DNA of 64,000 bases from Enterococcus termitis (GTDB lineage: Bacteria; Bacillota; Bacilli; Lactobacillales; Enterococcaceae). Positions 34,838 to 44,362 of this stretch are shown here, piece after piece. Positions within the stretch are counted from its first letter, which is position 1, and the number at the start of each line of letters is the position of its first letter. A program made the position numbers and the translations under genes. The notes below the pieces were generated by a model. The model saw nothing but the letters and a program-made list of their open reading frames with translations. It searched no databases and was not told where the DNA came from. The DNA is taken from contig NZ_MIJY01000044.1 in NCBI RefSeq assembly GCF_001730305.1, positions 1 through 64,000 on the forward strand, read 5' to 3'.

Positions 34838-35430
34838 TCTATGGACCATGATAATCAAGAGCGTCACTAACTGACTATTCGTGAAAGAGTAGCTATACGT
34901 AATAATGAAATTCTAGCTAGTTTCTTCCTTAGCATAAGTCTGTTAAAAAACGACTTGAAGACTTTTTAAATCATTTGCCCGCCTTTTTGTATTTTTCACT
35001 ACACTATTAGCATACCACAATATGTATGCTTGTTTCACAAAAATTATAATATATAGAAGTTTTTATTAGGAAACTGTCTGGTTTTTATTGATCCAGTTAG
35101 TTGATAAGGCGTTGAAGAGACTTTCATTAGAGGGTCTTTTTATTATAGGTAAAAACCTGTTATAAGCTTAGCCACGCGTATTTTTTACTGAAAATGAGAC
35201 AGTATTATAAAGCGTAATTGCTCAGTTTAACTTTCTAGTTAGCTTATATATACGTTGGTGAGAGGCTTTTTATTAGCACAAAAAGAAAAGTGATACAACA
35301 ATCAGAATTTTTTCCTGATTGTTGTATCACTTTTCTATGTTAGTAAGAGCGTGTAGAGCTTAAAAGAGCAGATATTGTTTATTCTCTTACAATCATGATG
35401 AAGCCAGTATTTTAAGCATTTAGTCCATCG
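34838..35430 (+). other. Intergenic region between convergent genes, with a 22-bp hairpin
   Basis: No gene seen in 590 bp on either strand. A perfect 22-bp stem (AGAAAAGTGATACAACAATCAG, 35284-35305, with complement at 35315-35336) can terminate in both directions. A weaker hairpin with T-run lies near 35115-35143. The remaining sequence is AT-rich without clear signals. Confidence 0.7.
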
Positions 35431-36993
35431 TTACGCCTCAAAGTCATCAGTACGCTCCAGCGTATCTATATTCTTTTTAAGCTTTTTCCAAGTTAATTCA
35501 GCTAATTTTTTACTCACTTTTCTGTAATCAGATAAAGAAATCGTCGGCTGCACATAAATAATCGGCTGCGTAGCCCCTATTCCAGAAATAGTTTGATCAG
35601 ACAAAATCATATCACTTACAATCATGTCTACCTGAGGAGAAAGCTCGTTGACAGTGTCAAAATTATACAGCGCTTGAAAAGCATTTGTAACTAGAGTTTC
35701 TAATTTATGACTACCAAATTTGGAAAGAAAAAGTACGCGAATATTTGGCTTGTGCTTTTCCCAATCTAATGTATGCAGCAAAATATTGTGATATTCATAA
35801 AGTAAGTAGTTTTTGTAATCTGTAAATTTAGACATAGTAGGATGTGAAAATTCATTTTCGATTGCTTTAGTAAATAAAGCGATTCGTTGACGATTATACG
35901 TGACAAGATCATCATTAGGGTCAGCCCAAATGGGTAAGTTAATAAAGGAGGTATTATTAAACAATAGAATTCGATAATGTAACAGACAAATTTTATTAAA
36001 AATACTATTATATTCATCATTCGTGATTGTTGATAGTGCAAAGCTTTCTAATTGATTCATTAAATGAAAAACACTACTCAAAAAATCTTGTTCCTGCAAT
36101 TCTTTATTTAAATAGAAGAATTTTGAAGCTCGAACGACACCAGGATAACTTCCGAAGGCTAAAACGCAACTAAGTAATGCCTGTATTTCTCTACGACGGA
36201 GGTTCTCTCCTAAAAGAGGAAGCATCTTTTTAAAAACGTCCCCTAATTCATCGAGTGACTGCTCATAAGAAGCATCTTGAGAATCAAATAAAGGAACCTG
36301 GATAGCGTTGTAATCTATTAAATGACCATTTTTTGCACGTACAAGTGAATTAGCAGTGAAGAAACTAAGCAAGATTCTTTTGGCAGCAATTGCAGGGTTA
36401 TAAATTTCTGAGGGAAACAGAGTACAAATCTGATGGATATCGTGTTGGTGAATGTATTGATAAGGCCAAGACTGACCACCATACGAGTCTAAATAAAGAA
36501 TAGTATAAAAAAGTCTAATGTGTAGTTCATTACCCTTGATTTTGATTTTCTTCTTAGTATCAATAGTTAAATCATACAGCTGTAGTTCCTTCTTTAAATA
36601 GTGAAGTTCTCTTCTCAATGATGAATACGTCAGATAGAGTTGATCAGCCACTTCAGACATATCTCCTAGCGTATCTGTAAACATTCCTTCTATTAATTTA
36701 AATCGAATAGAATTCTCTAAATAATATAAGCGGATAAACTGTAGTGAAAAATTTTCAGCAATCATTAAGTTATACGCTTTGCTCTCTTCGTTATACGTTA
36801 ACTGAATCTTATCTTCACATCCGAATGCTTGAAAATCTTCTTCAATCAGCTTTACAGAGCGTTTGAGTGTTCCCAAAGAGATATTGAGTTCGTCTAGAAT
36901 TTGGTTCTGAGTAGCGGAATAGTCAACAGAATTATTGATTACTTCAAGAATACGGTATTTTTTTTGCAATGAATTATCTAGAAACTGAATCAT
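35431..36993 (-). CDS. Mga-like helix-turn-helix regulator next to the WxL operon
   Basis: About 520 residues from ATG 36993: N-terminal Mga-type helix-turn-helix domains (residues ~20-170; NQILDELNISLGTLKRSVKLI, DMSEVADQLYLTYSSLRREL), a middle helical region, and a C-terminal part resembling an EIIB-like domain. Mga-type proteins activate surface-protein genes and can be tuned by PTS phosphorylation. It is divergent to the WxL operon, a common arrangement in enterococci. The start is uncertain: the nearest AAAGG is 16 nt upstream, and an upstream in-frame ATG at 37107 would add a hydrophobic stretch. Confidence 0.75.
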   Translation of the reverse strand: MIQFLDNSLQKKYRILEVINNSVDYSATQNQILDELNISLGTLKRSVKLIEEDFQAFGCEDKIQLTYNEESKAYNLMIAENFSLQFIRLYYLENSIRFKLIEGMFTDTLGDMSEVADQLYLTYSSLRRELHYLKKELQLYDLTIDTKKKIKIKGNELHIRLFYTILYLDSYGGQSWPYQYIHQHDIHQICTLFPSEIYNPAIAAKRILLSFFTANSLVRAKNGHLIDYNAIQVPLFDSQDASYEQSLDELGDVFKKMLPLLGENLRRREIQALLSCVLAFGSYPGVVRASKFFYLNKELQEQDFLSSVFHLMNQLESFALSTITNDEYNSIFNKICLLHYRILLFNNTSFINLPIWADPNDDLVTYNRQRIALFTKAIENEFSHPTMSKFTDYKNYLLYEYHNILLHTLDWEKHKPNIRVLFLSKFGSHKLETLVTNAFQALYNFDTVNELSPQVDMIVSDMILSDQTISGIGATQPIIYVQPTISLSDYRKVSKKLAELTWKKLKKNIDTLERTDDFEA

Positions 36994-37428
36994 AATTAAA
37001 TAGTTACATCCTTTCTTTATATATTTTTTATTATGAATGATACATAAATAGAATATTTCAAAAAAAAGAAGATTACTTAACAAAAAAAAGAAAAAAAGCT
37101 CTTTCATTAGCCGATATGTTCAGCGGTAAATGCTAGATTGTTATCTTGAAATGTTATTTTCAGAAAAAATAAAGTTTTTTTCAGAAAAAATATTTATGCT
37201 TATCTATTATCATAACACCGTTTTTCCAAAAAACAAATGTTATTTATATAAAAATGAAAAAAACTAGATGTAAAAACCAGCTATACTAATCCATGCAGCA
37301 AGTTGGAAGTGCTTGTTGCTGGTACTTTTCTAAAGTTTCAAGAGAACAGCCATTAAGTGTTGTTCTCTACTTTTCAAAAGTAATTAGTAAAACTTCCAAA
37401 TAAAAATTCCAAAGGAGCAACAAAAGAA
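36994..37428 (+). promoter_or_regulatory. Promoter and leader region of the WxL operon
   Basis: A -10 TATACT at 37282-37287 has no good -35, as expected for an activated promoter. The ~140-nt leader carries a hairpin AGAGAACA...TGTTCTCT (about 37340-37367) and a near-palindrome ACTTTTCAAAAGT. AAAGGAG precedes the first WxL gene. Inference from sequence only. Confidence 0.45.
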
Positions 37429-38214
37429 ATGAAATTAAACAAATTAAACCTAGTTAGCGGTGTAGCTTTAGCTGCAATCGCAGTTTCAGCAGTAACACCA
37501 GCATTCGCAGCAGAAGAAGTTGGCGGACAAACAAACTCTCAAGGAACTATCACATTTAGTGAAGATGGAGACGGCGGAGAAGAAGGCGGCGGCGGTGGAA
37601 TCATCGACCCAGTTGACCCAGAAAATCCAGACATCGAAGAGCCAGGTGGCGGCGGAAACGGTGGAGGAGACATGGAAGGTCCTCTAACAATCGATTTCGT
37701 ATCAGGTATTGACTTCGGTAACCGTAAAATTTCAGGTAGTACACAAAAATACTACGCTAAATACAACGGTTCAGTAAATAGCGAAGGCGAAACAGTTTAC
37801 CTACCAACATTTGTTCAAGTAACAGATAACCGTGGTAAAAATGACGGATGGAAATTAGAAGTTTCAAATACACAATTTGTAGATGCTGACACAGACGAAG
37901 AATTAGCAGGAGCTGTTTTGACTTTAGGTTCAGATAACCAAATATTTACACAAAACGACAATGGCGACACTACAAAAGTTGCTGCAACTGGCAACATCAA
38001 ATTAGACGGACAAGCAAAAGACCAAACAATCGTTACACCTGCAACTGATAAAGGTATGGGTGTCAACAGTATTGCTTTCGGTGCTCAAGAATATGGTAAC
38101 GACACTGACACAAATAGTGCTGTAACATTAGAAGTTCCTGGTAAAGCTAAGAAAAATGAAGATGCAACTTACGTATCAGAATTAACTTGGACTTTATCTC
38201 AAGCAGAAGTATAA
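37429..38214 (+). CDS. WxL-domain cell-surface protein 1
   Basis: A 261-residue secreted protein: signal peptide (residues 1-27, ending AFA), an acidic glycine-rich linker (residues ~45-85) and a C-terminal WxL domain with its two motifs at W141 (DGWKL) and W254 (LTWTL). WxL domains attach proteins non-covalently to peptidoglycan. First gene of the cluster. Codon choice is much more biased and less AT-rich than in nearby genes, suggesting high expression. A second, similar gene follows after 35 bp. Confidence 0.92.
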   Translation: MKLNKLNLVSGVALAAIAVSAVTPAFAAEEVGGQTNSQGTITFSEDGDGGEEGGGGGIIDPVDPENPDIEEPGGGGNGGGDMEGPLTIDFVSGIDFGNRKISGSTQKYYAKYNGSVNSEGETVYLPTFVQVTDNRGKNDGWKLEVSNTQFVDADTDEELAGAVLTLGSDNQIFTQNDNGDTTKVAATGNIKLDGQAKDQTIVTPATDKGMGVNSIAFGAQEYGNDTDTNSAVTLEVPGKAKKNEDATYVSELTWTLSQAEV

Positions 38215-38249
38215 AAAATAAAACTTAACAATAGAAAGAGGAAATAACA

Positions 38250-39011
38250 TTGAAAATGACAAAGCAAAAATTAATTAGTAGCCTTGCGTTAAGCGCATTG
38301 GTACTAGGAATTGCAACTCCAGCGTTAGCTGATGAAGCAACATCAAATGCAACTGTAACATTCGTAGAAGATGAAGGCCCAACAGATCCAGGTAACCCAG
38401 GTGAGCCTGATCCAGATCCAGATCCAGGTGAACCAGATCCAGAACCAGGTGGAGGTGGCGGTGAAAACGGCCCTCTAAGAATTGACTATGTAACACATAT
38501 GCAATTTGGCGAACAAAAAATTTCTGGTAGCACAAAAGCTTACCACCCACTATTAGCTAAATGGAACTATGAAGAAGGATCAGTATACATTCCTCAATTC
38601 ATCCAAATCACAGATAACCGTGGTACAAATGATGGATGGGACTTACAAGTAGAACGTTCTGAATTCCAAACAGCTGACGAAGCTATTTTAGCAGGGGCAG
38701 AATTAAAAATTACAAATGGTGAAGTTGTTAACATGGGCGATGCTCCAACTTCTGCAACACCATCAACAGTAAATAAAACAGTAACAATCCCAGTAGGTAG
38801 CGCAGCTAAAGTAATGAGCGCTAAAGAAGATCAAGGTATGGCAACATGGTCATATTCATTTGGTGAGCCTAAAGATAGAGAAGAAGCTTCAAAAGATCCA
38901 AAAGAAGAAAACCAAGACGTTACTTTATCAGTACCAGGAACAGCTAAGAAAATCGCTAACGAAGAGTACAAATCTGAATTGACTTGGACTTTAGTAGCAA
39001 GCGAAGCTTAA
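38250..39011 (+). CDS. WxL-domain cell-surface protein 2
   Basis: A 253-residue paralogue of the preceding protein: signal peptide (cleavage after ALA-DEA), a Pro/Asp/Glu repeat linker (PDPDPDPGEPDPEP, residues ~50-70), then the WxL domain with motifs at W130 (DGWDL) and W246 (LTWTL). TTG 38250 is chosen because AGAGGA lies 7 nt before it; ATG 38256 would be 13 nt away. Likely co-transcribed with WxL protein 1. The region 39012-39272 holds a short hairpin (GAATGCT/AGCATTC) and no gene. Confidence 0.9.
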   Translation: MKMTKQKLISSLALSALVLGIATPALADEATSNATVTFVEDEGPTDPGNPGEPDPDPDPGEPDPEPGGGGGENGPLRIDYVTHMQFGEQKISGSTKAYHPLLAKWNYEEGSVYIPQFIQITDNRGTNDGWDLQVERSEFQTADEAILAGAELKITNGEVVNMGDAPTSATPSTVNKTVTIPVGSAAKVMSAKEDQGMATWSYSFGEPKDREEASKDPKEENQDVTLSVPGTAKKIANEEYKSELTWTLVASEA

Positions 39012-39272
39012 TCCTCATTTTTTGTGAAGGTTTGGCAGAGCAGAGAACTTTAAGCAGTACCTATTTGGCGGTCTCATATCGAGGATGACCAGCAGGTGAT
39101 CTGATATAACCAAGTGGGAAATTGATATTGTGATAGTTCTTGAATTGTGTGCAGGGTGAATGCTGTATTATAGAGCATTCATTCTGTTCATATCATTTAT
39201 TCGAATTTTTGGAACTAAGATATATGAGTGTCATATACTTACGCAAAGCTAAGAAAAGAGGAAAGAAACGAA

Positions 39273-40430
39273 ATGAAAAGTATCATAATTAAAGAAAAAC
39301 TACTTCGATTATTAACAGTAACTTCCATTTTAGTTGTAGTTGGTTGCCAATTTTTAATTGGTTCTACTACTGCTTTGGCAGAAAACATGAGTTTTGCTGT
39401 CACACCAGAGATCCCCCAAAATCAAAAAGATAGAAGCAAGACCTACTTTGATTTAGAAATGAAAGCTGATCAAAGTCAAACAATAGATGTAACTTTAAAA
39501 AATAATACAGATAAAGAATTAACAGTTGAAGTGAATGCAAATACGGCTTTTACAAACGACAACGGTGTAGCCGATTACAGTCAGTCAGATAGAACAGACT
39601 TTGATAGTACGTTGAAAACACCATTTTCTACTATTGTAAAACCACAAGAAGACGAAATCAAGCTACCCGCTAATGGGCAAGCTGTGGCAAAAATTGATAT
39701 CAAAATGCCTAAAGAAGAATATGATGGTTTAATCTTAGGCGGATTACATTTTAGCGAAAAACAAGAAGAAACTGAAGACACCAGCGAAGGCGGTGTCCAA
39801 ATTAAAAATAAATTTGCATACGTGGTAGGTGTTTCTTTACGAGAAACTACAAATGAAGTAAAGACACATTTAGAATTGAATGATGTAGTGCCAACCCAAG
39901 TGAATTATCGTAATTTTGTGCAGGCAAACTTACAAAACACAGAAGCTGAGATTGTCAAAGACTTAAGTGTTGATGCCCGTGTTTATACTGAAAAAGGAAC
40001 AGAAGTACTGCACGAAACTAAAAAAGAAGATATGAGAATGGTACCAAATTCTAATTTTAACTTTCCGATTTCTTGGGACAACAAAGAATTCAAAGCTGGA
40101 ACCTACCGACTTGAAATGGATGCAGTAGGTGATGGTGAAGACTATCACTGGACTAAGTATTTTACAATTAGCAACAAAGAAGCGAAAAAGTTAAATGACG
40201 CTGCCGTTGAATTAGACAAAGATTCTAAACTATGGCTATATATTCTTATTGCAGCAGTATGTATCATCATTCTTTTGTTGATTTTAATCATCTTTGTTTT
40301 ACGCAAAAAGAAAAAAGATGAAAATGAAAAAACAGAGAATACTCCAAAAACAAAGAATAAGAAAAAAGCTCCAAAGAAAAAAGTCAAATCTAAAAAAGGA
40401 TCTGGCGACAAAAAAAGAGGAAATAAGTAA
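39273..40430 (+). CDS. DUF916/DUF3324 membrane-anchored WxL partner protein
   Basis: A 385-residue protein: signal sequence, N-terminal DUF916 beta domain (residues ~40-155; SFAVTPEIPQNQKDRSKTYF), DUF3324 domain (~160-300), one C-terminal membrane helix (LYILIAAVCIIILLLILIIF) and a long Lys-rich cytoplasmic tail. These proteins always accompany WxL genes and are thought to bind WxL proteins and peptidoglycan at the membrane. The ATG at 39273 follows AAGAGGAAAG. Confidence 0.92.
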   Translation: MKSIIIKEKLLRLLTVTSILVVVGCQFLIGSTTALAENMSFAVTPEIPQNQKDRSKTYFDLEMKADQSQTIDVTLKNNTDKELTVEVNANTAFTNDNGVADYSQSDRTDFDSTLKTPFSTIVKPQEDEIKLPANGQAVAKIDIKMPKEEYDGLILGGLHFSEKQEETEDTSEGGVQIKNKFAYVVGVSLRETTNEVKTHLELNDVVPTQVNYRNFVQANLQNTEAEIVKDLSVDARVYTEKGTEVLHETKKEDMRMVPNSNFNFPISWDNKEFKAGTYRLEMDAVGDGEDYHWTKYFTISNKEAKKLNDAAVELDKDSKLWLYILIAAVCIIILLLILIIFVLRKKKKDENEKTENTPKTKNKKKAPKKKVKSKKGSGDKKRGNK

Positions 40431-40468
40431 ATAGTCTAATGACTATGGAAAAGCGAGGCGGCTGATAA

Positions 40469-42964
40469 ATGAAGAAGAGACTTTTAGTAAAATTTAGCTG
40501 TGCAGTATTGATTTCAGCGGCTTTCATGCCAATGACACATGCGTTAGCCCAGACAAACACTTTCACATCTGATGAAATAACTGAACACTATAAAGCTAAA
40601 GATCTTACAACCTCCGAAAAACAAGAAGAGCTTGAATCCTCAGAAATAGAAAGTGATGTAACTGAATCAACGGAAACAACAGAAACTACAAAGATAACAG
40701 AATCTAAAGAAGCGACGACAGATTCTGAACTGGATGTGGAAGAGAAATCAGAAGATATTTCTCCACAACTTTTAACTGATCATGGTGAAGAGTATACAAG
40801 AGAGAAGTTCAATATAGATAGTTCCTTTGAAACATTGACACCAGGTACGACTAAAGATGGATTTATTACAGCCGAGAGCGGTGTAATGTTTGGTTTCCGT
40901 GGAATGATGGATCGTGCAAGAGCAGGAGTGAACACCACTGGGACGTATTCACATGGTTATTTTGAACCGATCATCCTAAAAAAAGGTTCTAGTACAACTG
41001 CCGACCGGTCATATGTTTATAATAATTCCTATTATTTCACGGCGCAAAGTATCAACCCTTATGTGAATGGTACACGAATCAATAAGGGATCGAATAATTC
41101 GATTATCGGATTGGGAAATAGTGGGATCACGCGCTATTCTTATCAGAAAGACAAAGAAATGTACTTCTTTAAAAAAGATAGTGAAGATAGTACCACTGGT
41201 GAGTTAAGAGCAGTTATGTATACAGAAGATGGATTTGATATTGAGTTTACTTTAGTGCTGGATAAAGCAAAAGGCGTATCCAGTCAAAGATGGGAATTCA
41301 TCAACAACCGAGAAGAAGATATCGATTTTGCTGTTATGGAATATGTTGATACTTTTGTAGACAGTGACTCTGTGCCTATCTATTCGCTAGGAGCGGATAA
41401 AGGTTTTTATATGCAGGTGAAAGGGAAAGAACAATTTAACGTTATCTTGCAAGACAATAATAAAAACTGGTTAACTGCCTATACTCATTTCATTCCAGGG
41501 ATGATCACTGGTTCTACTTCTGGCGGATACACAAGTGTTCGTTATAACAATGCCTTTGGGGATGACTTTGCTACTCCTGGATATGAAGGCAGAGATTGGA
41601 CAAAGAATCAGCAAATGATTCCAGGTAGAGATTCAGGGTATCAATTAGGTACAGATGTAAAAACGTTGAAACCTGGTGAGTCCTTGACTACCGGAGCTGA
41701 TTATTACTATGGTGATGCTAAAACAGAACCAGAGCTTGACGCAGATACACCGGAACATGTCTACTATGATACAGCTAGCACACCTGCGGATATTCATTTT
41801 GATTTAGATGATGTTGAAGGGCAAAGTGACAAGCTTTATATCAAATATAATGATGATGAGCCTGAGTTGATCGATGAGTATCAATTAGATGAAAACCATC
41901 ATACGGATGGCAACATTCCTTTAGATCAGTCTCGCTTACATTTAGGTGATAATATAGTTGAATTATATGCTGAAAACAATATAGGTGTTAAATCGAACAT
42001 GGTAGATCTAGATGAAGAGGTTCGTCATCTGGAAGCGACACCTGAGATTGCGAAAGTCAAACAAAAGGAAGAGCTCTCATTGGATCCTTTCGATGCGATC
42101 ATTAAAGAGCATAATACGATCCATGATCCTGTATTAAGTTATGGTGCCGATGGTCCTGTAGATACATCAGACATTGGTTTTAAATGGTCAGATGTCATTT
42201 TGGCAGACTCTAATACACCAGATATTGATAAGGTTGAGGTAAAAGTACCAACGAATATTTACGGAAAGAATACTGAACTATTCGAAGATGATTTGGTTGC
42301 AATCGATGCAATCGATGTTGAATTGACTGTTGCAGAGGTAAACGCTTGTGAAAATGAAGCAGCTTTACTAAAACTGATCCAAGACAAAGCTGAATTAAAA
42401 GCTTGGAAAATGGATGATGGAGCAGACCCTTCAGCAGCGGTGACTAGTACCACGACCAAAGCAGAAGAAGGCACTTATAAGGCTGTGATTACAGCAACAG
42501 GTAAAGATAATGCAAAGGTAAATCGTGAGATAAATGTTCTGGTAGAAGATGATGAAGAGCAAGAACTTGCAATCGTCGAAGTACCTGATACTATCGCTTT
42601 TGAAAAAACAGCGATCAACTCTTCAACTACTTATGTAAATAAAGAAGAAAATGTGGACATCTTGTTAAACACCTCTTTAGGCGTTGACTGGTTGTTGACT
42701 GTGAATGCAGAGAATTTCAAAAATTCTGATGGAGAAGAAGTAGAAAACATCTTAATTAACAAAAGAAACGGACTAGAAGAAGTGGTTTCTCCTACGAACA
42801 GTTCCATTGTTAAGGAAGGTTCTGCAGCTGACGCTTCTTCAAACTATGAAATAATGATGTCCAAAGATGATGGATTACTATTAAAAGTGAAGCCAGGGCA
42901 AGTAAAATCAAAAAATTACACATCAGTTGTAACATGGACATTGACAAGTGATCCTACAAGATAA
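40469..42964 (+). CDS. Large WxL-domain surface protein
   Basis: An 831-residue secreted protein: signal peptide (residues 1-27, ending ALA), a Thr/Glu-rich linker (~45-95), a large beta-rich domain (~100-420) with PGTTKDGFITAESGVMFGFRG near its start, Ig-like segments (~430-700), and a C-terminal WxL domain (VDWLLTV, then VTWTLTSDP at the end). It is the biggest protein of the cluster and the likely ligand-binding component; the ligand is unknown. GAGGCGGCTGATAA precedes the start. Confidence 0.88.
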   Translation: MKKRLLVKFSCAVLISAAFMPMTHALAQTNTFTSDEITEHYKAKDLTTSEKQEELESSEIESDVTESTETTETTKITESKEATTDSELDVEEKSEDISPQLLTDHGEEYTREKFNIDSSFETLTPGTTKDGFITAESGVMFGFRGMMDRARAGVNTTGTYSHGYFEPIILKKGSSTTADRSYVYNNSYYFTAQSINPYVNGTRINKGSNNSIIGLGNSGITRYSYQKDKEMYFFKKDSEDSTTGELRAVMYTEDGFDIEFTLVLDKAKGVSSQRWEFINNREEDIDFAVMEYVDTFVDSDSVPIYSLGADKGFYMQVKGKEQFNVILQDNNKNWLTAYTHFIPGMITGSTSGGYTSVRYNNAFGDDFATPGYEGRDWTKNQQMIPGRDSGYQLGTDVKTLKPGESLTTGADYYYGDAKTEPELDADTPEHVYYDTASTPADIHFDLDDVEGQSDKLYIKYNDDEPELIDEYQLDENHHTDGNIPLDQSRLHLGDNIVELYAENNIGVKSNMVDLDEEVRHLEATPEIAKVKQKEELSLDPFDAIIKEHNTIHDPVLSYGADGPVDTSDIGFKWSDVILADSNTPDIDKVEVKVPTNIYGKNTELFEDDLVAIDAIDVELTVAEVNACENEAALLKLIQDKAELKAWKMDDGADPSAAVTSTTTKAEEGTYKAVITATGKDNAKVNREINVLVEDDEEQELAIVEVPDTIAFEKTAINSSTTYVNKEENVDILLNTSLGVDWLLTVNAENFKNSDGEEVENILINKRNGLEEVVSPTNSSIVKEGSAADASSNYEIMMSKDDGLLLKVKPGQVKSKNYTSVVTWTLTSDPTR

Positions 42965-42977
42965 GGGGGAAGTTTAA

Positions 42978-43349
42978 ATGAATAATTACAGAAAACGATT
43001 TATTTCATTTTTGTTGTGTTTGGGCATGATTGCTTGCTTTAACAGCTTTAATCAGCCAGTTTATGCTTCCAACTATACAACGAATGGTGTGGTAGAATTT
43101 ACGAAAAGCACTGGAACTACGGACACAAAAGAAACGACAGAAACAACTGAAAAAGAGAATGGACAAAAGCCTTCTGGAGGAAAAGATTCCGAAGATGATT
43201 CAACTTCCTCCAGTGTAAAACCTGTTGGTAAATTACCTTCTACAGGTGAAATTATTTCTACTCTTTCAACTGTAGGGATAGGCTTACTCCTTGTGTTGTT
43301 CTGTTTATTCCTTCTAAGACAGAGAAGGAGGGAAAAGAATGAAAACTAA
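42978..43349 (+). CDS. Small LPXTG-type sortase substrate
   Basis: A 123-residue protein: signal peptide (ending VYA), Thr/Glu/Lys-rich stalk (residues ~45-85), the sorting motif LPSTGE at ~90, a membrane helix and a positively charged tail (RQRRREK). Covalently attached to the wall by sortase. Small LPXTG proteins of this kind occur in most WxL clusters and may act as a fixed anchor point. Its end overlaps the next WxL gene by 11 nt. Confidence 0.9.
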   Translation: MNNYRKRFISFLLCLGMIACFNSFNQPVYASNYTTNGVVEFTKSTGTTDTKETTETTEKENGQKPSGGKDSEDDSTSSSVKPVGKLPSTGEIISTLSTVGIGLLLVLFCLFLLRQRRREKNEN

Positions 43350-44052
43350 GCAACGGTTATTTTTAGGAATGGCAGTATTGATCGCTGGCGGTACATTGAT
43401 TGGGAACAACGTTTGGGCTGAGGACGGTGGACAGACGAATTCAGATGCTGTTTTACGCTATGAAAAAAATCTTTCTATCGTTGAGCCAGTAGATCCAACT
43501 GATCCTCCAACTGTCATTGATCCAGGTGAAGAAAAACCAGGAACAGAAGGACCTTTAAGTATCGATTACGCATCTGACTGGAATTTTTCAAGTCATGAAT
43601 CTAGTAATAAAGATGAAAATTATTATGCTAGGAAAGATGTTGTTTATACTATTACTGGAGCAGAAAAAGAAGTACCGAACTTTTTTCAAGTGACCGATAA
43701 TTCTGGAAAAAACGCTGGCTGGACATTGTATATTCAGCAAAACGGCCAATTTAAAACAGAAAGCAGTTCTTTAAAAGGAGCACAAGTTGTTTTACAGGAA
43801 CCGGAAATCTTTACTTTAGGTGATGGTGATGAACCAGTAGCCAAAGGAATGATTCAACTTGATCCTGATGGACAATTGAGTCCGCTTCTTGTTGCTTCAA
43901 AGGATCATGGAACGGGTACTTGGATCGGTACATTTGGTAATGAAGAAGATGCTGAAAAATCAATTCAGCTAAAAGTACCTGGCAATGTCGCTAAAGAAGA
44001 AGGTAGATATACAACTTCTTTTACTTGGACATTAGCCACAGGGGAAATCTAA
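43339..44052 (+). CDS. WxL-domain cell-surface protein 3
   Basis: A 237-residue WxL protein: signal peptide (VWA-EDG), Pro-rich linker (PVDPTDPPTVIDPGEEKPG), and WxL motifs at W128 (AGWTL) and W230 (FTWTL). It overlaps the LPXTG gene, with AGGAGGG as ribosome site inside that gene. Last member of the cluster; a hairpin terminator follows. Confidence 0.9.
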   Translation: MKTKQRLFLGMAVLIAGGTLIGNNVWAEDGGQTNSDAVLRYEKNLSIVEPVDPTDPPTVIDPGEEKPGTEGPLSIDYASDWNFSSHESSNKDENYYARKDVVYTITGAEKEVPNFFQVTDNSGKNAGWTLYIQQNGQFKTESSSLKGAQVVLQEPEIFTLGDGDEPVAKGMIQLDPDGQLSPLLVASKDHGTGTWIGTFGNEEDAEKSIQLKVPGNVAKEEGRYTTSFTWTLATGEI

Positions 44053-44150
44053 AATTTGTAGCCGGTTAATCTATGTAGCCTCGTGTAAGAATGAAGGTTG
44101 TATAGATTAGACTTGTGTACAGGTTTTTGATGTGAATTAAAAATGCTTAT

Positions 44151-44207
44151 CTGAATACGAGAGTGAAGCAAGACGGATTTTTCGTTTTGTTTGACTCTCT
44201 ATTTTTG
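44151..44207 (+). terminator. Terminator of the WxL operon
   Basis: GAGAGTGAAGCAAGACG pairs imperfectly with CGTTTTGTTTGACTCTC, followed by ATTTTTG; flanking TATCTGAAT/ATTCAGATA extends the structure. The stem is of the same kind as the GAGAGCG...CGCTCTC hairpin in the dispersed elements. The rest of 44053-44362 shows no gene. Confidence 0.7.
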
Positions 44208-44362
44208 TTCATTCAGATAGTTAATAGACACCTTGTCATTTGCCTGAAGGCTTTGCTAAAATAAAGAGGTAGTTATACTTTACTGGGGCTGTAAATAATA
44301 AATTGTATAAGAGATTATCGATGCAAATGAATAGAATGGATTAAAAAATCAGGAGAAAATAA

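Noticed and set aside
42259-42474. Minus-strand open frame inside the large WxL gene
   Set aside because: No ribosome site, and the plus-strand gene is continuous with clear domain features.
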